From NCBI GenBank assembly GCA_964444865.1, contig CAYUJE010000228.1:1-10925 (forward strand): a stretch of 10,925 bases of DNA, given 5' to 3'. A model generated the notes under the pieces. It made no database searches. It was given only the letters and a program-made list of their open reading frames with translations, and had not been told where the DNA came from. The position numbers and the translations under genes were made by a program. This DNA is from SXOA01 sp964444865 (GTDB taxonomy: Bacteria; Planctomycetota; Planctomycetia; Pirellulales; Pirellulaceae). Of this stretch, positions 6,522 through 10,925 are shown in pieces (position 1 is the first letter of the stretch; every line of letters begins with the position of its first letter).

Positions 6522-6736
6522 GCGGTTTGCCACGGTAAACACTGCGCCTTTTCCTGTTTTTCTAGGCTTCGCATTATTGGCCGTTGATTATTGCAAGGGT
6601 CGATTTTCGGCAAATGTGAGGTACCTCTAGGAGCAAATTAACGTCTGCGCTGTCCGCAATAAGTTCCATGGTGCCAATCCAATGAGTCGCCCGATAAAAA
6701 CGAGGAGCGGCCAAGGGATTAGCGTGGGAGCGAAGC
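6522..6736. other. rest of the divergent intergenic region, no gene seen
   Basis: Together with the leader and -10 box of the vWA gene this makes a 313-bp gene-free stretch. It is more A/T-rich in its first 100 bases. An imperfect inverted repeat (GTTTGCC / GGTAAAC, 6525-6540) next to the leftward -10 box could be an operator. I found no convincing rightward promoter for the gene at 6737. Short open frames here, such as a 31-codon leftward one (6574-6669), lack start signals and recognisable composition. Confidence 0.5.
6726..6730 (+). promoter_or_regulatory. ribosome binding site for the deacetylase-like gene
   Basis: GGGAG sits six bases before the ATG at 6737, one of the few clear Shine-Dalgarno sites in the window. 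It supports this start for the 258-residue protein. Confidence 0.55.
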
Positions 6737-7513
6737 ATGAGCAAGGCGGAAGTTGGGGGGGCGATTTCTCTTTCCATTGACCTGGAATTGGCCCTCGGTC
6801 GGCAGACAAGCTTCGGTCAGCAACGGCTGGAGGAAATTACCTCCGGCCTGATTGATTTGCTCGATCAGCAGGGTCTTTGCGCAACTTGGGGTGTTTCCAA
6901 TCCCGCGCTTTCTGCCGCCACGGAGCCCATTCTGGCAGCCAACACTCGCCAGGAAATCGCCGTTCTGGGCGAGCGATTTTGGCTTGGAGATGGGACGCCT
7001 CCAACCCGATTGGCGCATGAGTTTGAAAGGCGGTTTGAGGGAGCGCGTCGGGCGGGAATTCCCATTTCCACGCTAATTCTTCGCCAAAACGAGGAACACC
7101 TCGATTTGAATCTCCTGCTCAGACATGGAGTTGCCGCCGTACGGGGTCCGGGGATTGCTGCTTCTCAAGAAGTAGCGATCTCTCGCGCCCAGCCGATGAG
7201 GTATGGTATCTGGCAGGTGCAGAATTCCATTTTGATTCCCTTGAGGGGTGCCTGGTGGCAGGCGGAACCCTGGGCCTTCGGGTGCCGCCTGAAGGAGGCG
7301 GCGAAAGCAGGCACGCCGCTGCATCTGGTTCTGGATGCCGGCCAGATGGCGGATTATTCCGATCTGGCTTTGCCAGCGATTAGGGTCGTCCTGCAAAGAC
7401 TCGGCGAACTGCAGGCGAGGCAGGAGTTGAGCTTTAGCACGGTTGGCGAACAAGCCCGGCTACATCTTCGCCGCCGAATCGCTCAACCGAGCCGCTCCGT
7501 GCTGGCGGCATAG
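6737..7513 (+). CDS. NodB/polysaccharide-deacetylase-like protein, metal site apparently lost
   Basis: The 258-residue soluble protein has features of the NodB (carbohydrate esterase 4) barrel: the first strand with SLSIDLELALG (11-21), then LLDQQGLCATWGVS (41-54), which matches the usual L-x-x-x-x-x-x-ATFF-V stretch, and an EIAVLGER strand (73-80). Active members have an Asp after strand 1 and a His-x3-His pair after strand 3. Here D15 remains, but the place of the His pair reads AVLGERFWLG, and the late Leu-His motif reads TPLHLVLDAGQM (193-204). It is probably not a standard deacetylase; it may bind a glycan or be non-catalytic. No signal peptide is visible. It is divergent from the vWA gene and convergent with a small membrane protein. 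Fold assignment is by motif reading only. Confidence 0.5.
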   Translation: MSKAEVGGAISLSIDLELALGRQTSFGQQRLEEITSGLIDLLDQQGLCATWGVSNPALSAATEPILAANTRQEIAVLGERFWLGDGTPPTRLAHEFERRFEGARRAGIPISTLILRQNEEHLDLNLLLRHGVAAVRGPGIAASQEVAISRAQPMRYGIWQVQNSILIPLRGAWWQAEPWAFGCRLKEAAKAGTPLHLVLDAGQMADYSDLALPAIRVVLQRLGELQARQELSFSTVGEQARLHLRRRIAQPSRSVLAA

Positions 7514-7531
7514 AAAGCTTGAATCCCTTGG

Positions 7532-7783
7532 CTAGACCTGTTCTCGATAGGTGAACCAACTCATGGCACCGAGAGTGCCGGCGCAGACTATCAACGAGAT
7601 ATCCATGAACCAACTCACCCCGCGAAACGGGGCCAGAGAAGGCGCAATGATTGACGCGACCAGGTCGGTCAAAAATAGAAGCGCAATGAGGATGGCAACT
7701 ACCATCCCCGACAAACACAACGCCTTGGGCATTCGCAGCGTCCTCAATGATGCACGGCCAGCCGCCGATTCGCTCGATGACAT
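7532..7783 (-). CDS. small two-helix membrane protein, unknown function
   Basis: From the ATG at 7783 the protein has 83 residues: a Ser/Ala/Arg-rich head (MSSSESAAGRASLRTLR), a first helix at about 24-46 (LSGMVVAILIALLFLTDLVAS) and a second at about 57-76 (FMDISLIVCAGTLGAMSWF), ending TYREQV. The frame can also start at a GTG at 7819 (95 residues), but that codon coincides with a promoter-like -35 box, and the -10 box lies between the two starts, so I prefer 7783. Transcription from that promoter would begin within a few bases of the ATG, giving a leaderless or nearly leaderless mRNA. It converges on the deacetylase-like gene with an 18-bp gap. I do not recognise the family. Confidence 0.62.
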   Translation of the reverse strand: MSSSESAAGRASLRTLRMPKALCLSGMVVAILIALLFLTDLVASIIAPSLAPFRGVSWFMDISLIVCAGTLGAMSWFTYREQV

Positions 7784-7791
7784 ACCGCGTA

Positions 7792-7819
7792 AGTATAATT
7801 CGGGATTAGCGGATGTCAC
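7792..7819 (-). promoter_or_regulatory. promoter implying a near-leaderless transcript
   Basis: On the minus strand GTGACA (7819-7814, five of six to TTGACA) and TATACT (7797-7792, five of six to TATAAT) are separated by 16 bases. A start of transcription about seven bases downstream falls near 7785, next to the ATG at 7783. Confidence 0.35.
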
Positions 7820-7897
7820 GTACGGAGAAGCCTTTCTGGCAGGATTTTATCGCTTATAGGGGCTGAAGGGCCGCTGAGTAAGTTTCGAGGCAAGAAA

Positions 7898-9079
7898 ATG
7901 CCAATTCCTCATCACTCGGAAACGCAGTCCCGGTTTCGGACCCAAATGCCAGTGGCGGCAAAATGGGCCTACTTCGACCACGGGGCGGTCGCTCCCCTGC
8001 CGGAACCGACCCGTGGGGCCATGGCAGCCTGGCTCGACGAAGCGGCCAAGGAAGGGGACGTTCCTTGGCAGTCCTGGTCTGGTCAAGTGGAGGCGACCAG
8101 ACTGGCAGCCGCAACACTCGTGGGGGCCGCCGCCGAGGAAATCGCCCTGGTCCCAAACACCACCACCGGCATTGGACTCGTAGCCGAAGGGTTTCCTTGG
8201 CAGCCGGGCGATAATGTCGTCACCCTGGCGAATGAATTCCCCTCCAACCTCTATCCCTGGCTGAACCTCGCCAGCCGGGGAGTGGAATCCCGTAAGGTGC
8301 CCGTGAACGGGGGCCGCGTGGACTTGAATCGGGTGGAAGAAGCCATTGATGGGCGAACGCGGCTGGTCTCTTTGAGCTGGGTCGGCTTTTCAAGCGGCTG
8401 GCGAATTGATGTATCTGCTGCGGCGGAACTCTGCCATCGGAAGGGCTGTTTGTTTTTCCTGGATGCCATTCAGGGGCTCGGCGTTTTTCCGCTGGACGTG
8501 AGAAGGTCTGGCGTCGATTTCTTTGCCGCTGACGGCCATAAGTGGTTGCTCGGACCAGAGGGAGCGGGAATTCTCTACGTCCGCCGCGAACATCTTGACT
8601 TGCTTCGTCCGCTTGGCCTGGGCTGGCACAGTGTCGTCGGTGGGGGGAGTTTTACCTCGGAGATGAATCTGCGTCCCACTGCGGCCCGCTACGAAGGGGG
8701 AACGCAGAACATGGCTGGGATGATCGGCTTGGGAGCGAGTTTGACGTTTCTGACCAAACTCGGCGTGGGGTCGGAGATTTCATTAGTCGGCGATCTGGTT
8801 CTTTCCATCACCGATTACGCCTGTGAGCGGCTTGTGTCCCTCGGAGCCAAGTTGCTTAGCCCGCGGGATGGTGACCATCGCTCTGGAATTGTCACGTTCC
8901 AGATCCCTGGCCACGACCCCGTCGAAATTCGTAAAGCGCTGCTCGCTGCTGGAGTCGTCACCAGTTGTCGCGGCGGAGGGGTGCGGATTAGCCCGCATGG
9001 ATACAACACTCGCGATGAAATTGACCGACTCATCGACGTTTGTAGTGACCGGCTTCGGCGGATTACTACACGCGATTAA
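7898..9079 (+). CDS. class V PLP-dependent aminotransferase
   Basis: This 393-residue cytoplasmic enzyme has the fold type I, class V pattern: NTTTGIG (87-93) for phosphate contact, DAIQGLG (189-195) with Asp for the pyridine nitrogen, and ADGHKWLLGPEG (211-222) in which K215 should form the Schiff base. YEGGTQN (265-271) and VRISPHGYNTRDEIDRL (362-378) are also typical. The Cys-bearing loop of SufS/CsdA cysteine desulfurases (RxGxHC) is absent, so it is nearer to the isopenicillin N epimerase-like and general aminotransferase V group. The substrate cannot be read from sequence. The start at ATG 7898 is supported by CGAGG seven bases upstream. It stands alone in its direction; its TAA shares four bases with the stop of the convergent M42 gene. 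Confidence 0.87.
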   Translation: MPIPHHSETQSRFRTQMPVAAKWAYFDHGAVAPLPEPTRGAMAAWLDEAAKEGDVPWQSWSGQVEATRLAAATLVGAAAEEIALVPNTTTGIGLVAEGFPWQPGDNVVTLANEFPSNLYPWLNLASRGVESRKVPVNGGRVDLNRVEEAIDGRTRLVSLSWVGFSSGWRIDVSAAAELCHRKGCLFFLDAIQGLGVFPLDVRRSGVDFFAADGHKWLLGPEGAGILYVRREHLDLLRPLGLGWHSVVGGGSFTSEMNLRPTAARYEGGTQNMAGMIGLGASLTFLTKLGVGSEISLVGDLVLSITDYACERLVSLGAKLLSPRDGDHRSGIVTFQIPGHDPVEIRKALLAAGVVTSCRGGGVRISPHGYNTRDEIDRLIDVCSDRLRRITTRD

Positions 9080-10134
9080 GGCGTAAAGTCCTCGCTCCCA
9101 TCCAGGCTCGTCACAAACGCTGCCAGCAAATCGGCTGCTTTGTCGATATCCTCCAGCGACACCATCTCCACCGCACTATGCATATAGCGGTTAGGAATGC
9201 TGACGAGCCCCGTCGCCACCCCCGCCCGATTGATTTGCAGGGCGTTGGCATCATTGGGAACGGCCTTTCCGCTTGCCGCCAACTGGTAGCTGATGCAATG
9301 TTCTTTGGCAAGTGAAATCAGCCGTTCGCTGACGACGGGATTCATGTTCGGGCCCCGAAAGATGACCGGCCCGTTGCCGAGTGCAATGTCCCCCTGCTGC
9401 TTCTTATCCATACTCGGGCAATCGGTGGCGTGGGTTACATCGACGGCGATGCCGACTTGCGGATCGATGCCAAAAGCCGCCGTTTGGGCACCTCGCAGAC
9501 CGATTTCTTCCGCTACCGTGGAGACCGCATAAACCGAGCACTTCAGCCCTTTCTTGGCGGCCCGGCGCAGACCTTCGATGCAAACCCATAGGCCGGCCTT
9601 ATTATCCATCTGCGGCGCATTCGCCAGCCCATTTCGCATTTCCTGAAAGCCGAGCTTGAGCGTCACGGGATCGCCGACGCGCACAATTTCCGCTGCTTCC
9701 GCTTTGGTCTTGGCCCCGATGTCCAACCACAAGTCTTCCAGCTTCACGACCTGTTTCCGCTCCTCATCCGTGAGCAGATGAATCGGCTTGCGGCTGATGA
9801 CGGCGGGGATGGGACCGCTGGCGGACCAGATGACCATCCGCTGCCCAATCAGTTGCTGAGCATCCCAGCCGCCGATCGTTTGGGCATACAAAAACCCGTT
9901 CTCGTTGATGTGCGTCACCACCATGCCGATCTGGTCACAGTGGCCGGCGAACATGACCCGAAGTTTGGCCCCCGGGTTTTTCGCCGCGATGACGTTGCCA
10001 TGCAGATCGGTTGTCACCTTGTCGGCAAAATCTGCCACATACTGCCGCACCACATCCTGCGCCGGCCTTTCGTAGCCGGACGGGCTGGGAGTATCGAGCA
10101 GGCGTTTTAGGAACTCAAGCGGGGCGGCATCCAA
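9076..10134 (-). CDS. M42 family metalloaminopeptidase
   Basis: M42 enzymes are cytoplasmic, tetrahedral dodecameric aminopeptidases with two metal ions that trim peptides. All expected metal and catalytic residues are present in this 352-residue protein: H65 and D67 (AGHCDQIG), bridging D177 (QMDNKAG), catalytic E209 and metal-binding E210 (AEEIGLRGA), D232 (VDVTHATD) and H319 (PNRYMHS). Length is normal for the family. The start is TTG at 10134, chosen because GGAG lies nine bases upstream and no ATG is available before the conserved N-terminus (LLDTPSPSGYE). A perfect TATAAT lies at 10172-10177. Annotations such as FrvX, glutamyl aminopeptidase or cellulase M all refer to this family; true specificity is unknown. 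Confidence 0.92.
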   Translation of the reverse strand: MDAAPLEFLKRLLDTPSPSGYERPAQDVVRQYVADFADKVTTDLHGNVIAAKNPGAKLRVMFAGHCDQIGMVVTHINENGFLYAQTIGGWDAQQLIGQRMVIWSASGPIPAVISRKPIHLLTDEERKQVVKLEDLWLDIGAKTKAEAAEIVRVGDPVTLKLGFQEMRNGLANAPQMDNKAGLWVCIEGLRRAAKKGLKCSVYAVSTVAEEIGLRGAQTAAFGIDPQVGIAVDVTHATDCPSMDKKQQGDIALGNGPVIFRGPNMNPVVSERLISLAKEHCISYQLAASGKAVPNDANALQINRAGVATGLVSIPNRYMHSAVEMVSLEDIDKAADLLAAFVTSLDGSEDFTP

Positions 10135-10143
10135 GGTTGCAAT

Positions 10144-10147
10144 CTCC
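10144..10147 (-). promoter_or_regulatory. ribosome binding site supporting a TTG start
   Basis: GGAG on the minus strand is nine bases before the TTG at 10134. With no in-frame ATG nearby, it is the main sequence support for the chosen start of the M42 gene. Confidence 0.5.
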
Positions 10148-10171
10148 AGGAATGGGAATGGAATGTCGCTG

Positions 10172-10177
10172 ATTATA
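10172..10177 (-). promoter_or_regulatory. TATAAT -10 box for the M42 aminopeptidase gene
   Basis: This is a perfect TATAAT on the minus strand, in the same CGCTATAATC context as the vWA gene promoter. Transcription would start near 10165, leaving a leader of about 31 bases. The -35 region is not recognisable. Confidence 0.45.
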
Positions 10178-10185
10178 GCGAACCT

Positions 10186-10258
10186 GCAAGCGAGTCGGGA
10201 TACGCGCGGCGAAGGCCAATCCCAACCTGCTCAAACTGGCGATATCGCAAGCGGGTCG
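10186..10258. repeat. pair of 12-bp direct repeats
   Basis: GCAAGCG(A/G)GTCG occurs at 10186-10197 and 10247-10258, eleven of twelve bases matching, 61 bp apart. They flank the intergenic spacer between the MpsC-like gene and the M42 gene; the second copy ends one base before the MpsC stop codon. The spacer also has a GCGATATCGC palindrome at 10239-10248. Possible readings are a small repeat element or paired binding sites. Confidence 0.4.
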
Positions 10259-10639
10259 CTACTTTTTTCGCCCCTCGCGAAATAGCGGCGATTCCGCCAG
10301 GGTGAAGAGCACCACTTCCTCCCCGGTGACGGTGCTGATGTCATGGTGCAGACTGACGACTTTGATTCCAATCGCTTCCTGAATCATCGATTCCAAGAGC
10401 GGCCGGGCGGTTTCAATCAGGTGGACGCGGACTTGCTTGAGCAGATCGCGACCTTTTTCGGGAGAAAGCGTTTTGACGAGATGCTGCTCGGCAGCGGTCA
10501 AAACACCTTGCAGTCGCACGACCAACAGATCGCCAATGAGATGGGCCCTAATGTCTTTTGGCCCGCGACCCATGAAATCCTGTTCGAATTTGGATATTCC
10601 CGCGCAAACTGCCGCTTCAATTTCACCTTGTGTTTTCAT
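10259..10639 (-). CDS. MpsC / DUF2294 family protein
   Basis: The 126-residue protein matches my memory of the DUF2294 family (Pfam MpsC): start MKTQGEIEAAV, FMGRGPKDIRAHLIGDLLVVRLQGVLTAAEQ (22-51), then LLKQVRVHLIETARPLLESMI (66-86) and VVSLHHDISTVTGEEVVLFTL (94-114). The name comes from the staphylococcal mpsABC operon, linked to membrane potential and bicarbonate uptake, where MpsC itself is poorly understood; many lone copies exist in other phyla. No mpsA or mpsB partner is visible in this window. The frame extends to a GTG at 10681, but the ATG at 10639 matches the family N-terminus and has AAGG five bases upstream. Confidence 0.85.
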   Translation of the reverse strand: MKTQGEIEAAVCAGISKFEQDFMGRGPKDIRAHLIGDLLVVRLQGVLTAAEQHLVKTLSPEKGRDLLKQVRVHLIETARPLLESMIQEAIGIKVVSLHHDISTVTGEEVVLFTLAESPLFREGRKK

Positions 10640-10689
10640 GGCGACCTTGCACCCTTTTTTGCGATTACCAACTATTCTCACTCGGCGTA

Positions 10690-10705
10690 TCGCCAGGCCT
10701 GGCGA
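10690..10705. other. perfect 16-bp palindrome upstream of the MpsC-like gene
   Basis: TCGCCAGGCCTGGCGA is fully symmetric and lies 51 bases before the ATG at 10639, next to a run of seven A on the + strand. The T run precedes the palindrome in the direction of the gene, so it is not a terminator for that strand. It may be an operator for a dimeric regulator or a short leader hairpin with a GGCC loop. Confidence 0.4.
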
Positions 10706-10787
10706 AAAAAAGTGTCTTCCATCACTGCCGAATGAGGCTGAATTTCAAGTATTTGACACTAATTTCACAAAATTCGCAATTGGCCAC

Positions 10788-10815
10788 TTGTTTAGGTACC
10801 TGCAGGCGGTATGAT
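10788..10815 (+). promoter_or_regulatory. rightward promoter-like sequence
   Basis: TTGTTT (10788-10793) and TATGAT (10810-10815) are separated by 16 bases; the -10 box matches five of six, the -35 box only three of six. Transcription would begin near 10822 and run out of the window. Confidence 0.28.
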
Positions 10816-10925
10816 AGAGCACGTTGGCGGAGAAGAGGCCTCATACACCTCAGCTTTGCCGAACATGTTTATTTGCCGGAAGACTAGCTAAAGAGCAGTT
10901 TGGATTCTCCAAAAGGCTCGTTAAT
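10816..10925. other. right edge, no supported gene
   Basis: I find no ribosome binding site plus start codon, and no recognisable peptide in any frame. A 26-codon frame opens at an ATG inside the -10 box (10811) and is unlikely to be translated. The stretch may be the leader of a rightward gene beyond the edge. Confidence 0.3.

Noticed and set aside
6574..6669. 31-codon leftward frame in the divergent region (MELIADSADV...)
   Set aside because: There is no convincing ribosome binding site or recognisable composition; it is too short to support without conservation.
7898..9079. Cysteine desulfurase (SufS/CsdA) identity for the class V enzyme
   Set aside because: The catalytic Cys loop RxGxHC is absent; only the PLP lysine and the general class V motifs are present.
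10690..10711. Terminator reading of the palindrome plus A/T tract
   Set aside because: The T run precedes the palindrome on the transcribed strand of the MpsC gene, and no rightward gene ends here.
1..10925. CRISPR array, tRNA, rRNA, insertion sequence or phage/defence genes
   Set aside because: I saw no regularly spaced repeats, no tRNA-like cloverleaf, no transposase or integrase motifs and no defence-gene domains on either strand.

Overview
This looks like a housekeeping stretch of a bacterial chromosome, about 57-58% GC by eye. I infer Planctomycetota, most likely Pirellulales. The reasons are the mix of genes (a membrane-anchored von Willebrand A protein of planctomycete style, a single-domain mannose-1-phosphate guanylyltransferase, an M42 aminopeptidase), the scarcity of Shine-Dalgarno sites, the use of GTG/TTG starts, and several GC-rich palindromic repeats between genes. 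This is recognition from memory, not a database match.

Layout, left to right. Positions 1-42 may be the tail of a rightward gene, followed by a hairpin terminator (53-87). A two-helix small membrane protein (176-433, +) converges on manC-like mannose-1-phosphate guanylyltransferase (492-1577, -); an inverted repeat (388-485) lies across the junction and supplies the last codons of the small protein. A G/C-rich repeat (1627-1662) separates manC from an unlisted 38-residue single-helix protein (1663-1779, -) that has its own promoter-like sequence. Divergent from it is a secreted zinc peptidase (1864-2865, +) whose end overlaps tsaE by 11 bp.

A leftward block, probably one operon, runs vWA membrane protein (6423 to 4354), thiL (4289 to 3372), tsaE (3337 to 2855). 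A 54-bp palindromic element sits between the first two genes and a TATAAT promoter with a 5'-leader hairpin sits upstream. TsaE makes the t6A tRNA modification and ThiL makes thiamine diphosphate; the vWA protein has no known link to either.

Rightward from the 313-bp divergent region is a degenerate NodB/polysaccharide-deacetylase-like protein (6737-7513, +), which converges on a two-helix membrane protein (7532-7783, -). Then comes a class V PLP aminotransferase (7898-9079, +), which shares a TTAA stop overlap with an M42 aminopeptidase (9076-10134, -). Last is an MpsC/DUF2294 protein (10259-10639, -). The final 286 bp hold a perfect 16-bp palindrome and a rightward promoter-like sequence, but no gene I can support.

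I see no CRISPR array, tRNA, rRNA, insertion sequence, phage gene or defence system. I found no convincing new multi-gene system. The best leads are the 38-residue membrane protein, the repeat that has become part of a coding sequence, the metal-site-less deacetylase fold, and a shared 10-mer (CGCTATAATC) at two leftward promoters.
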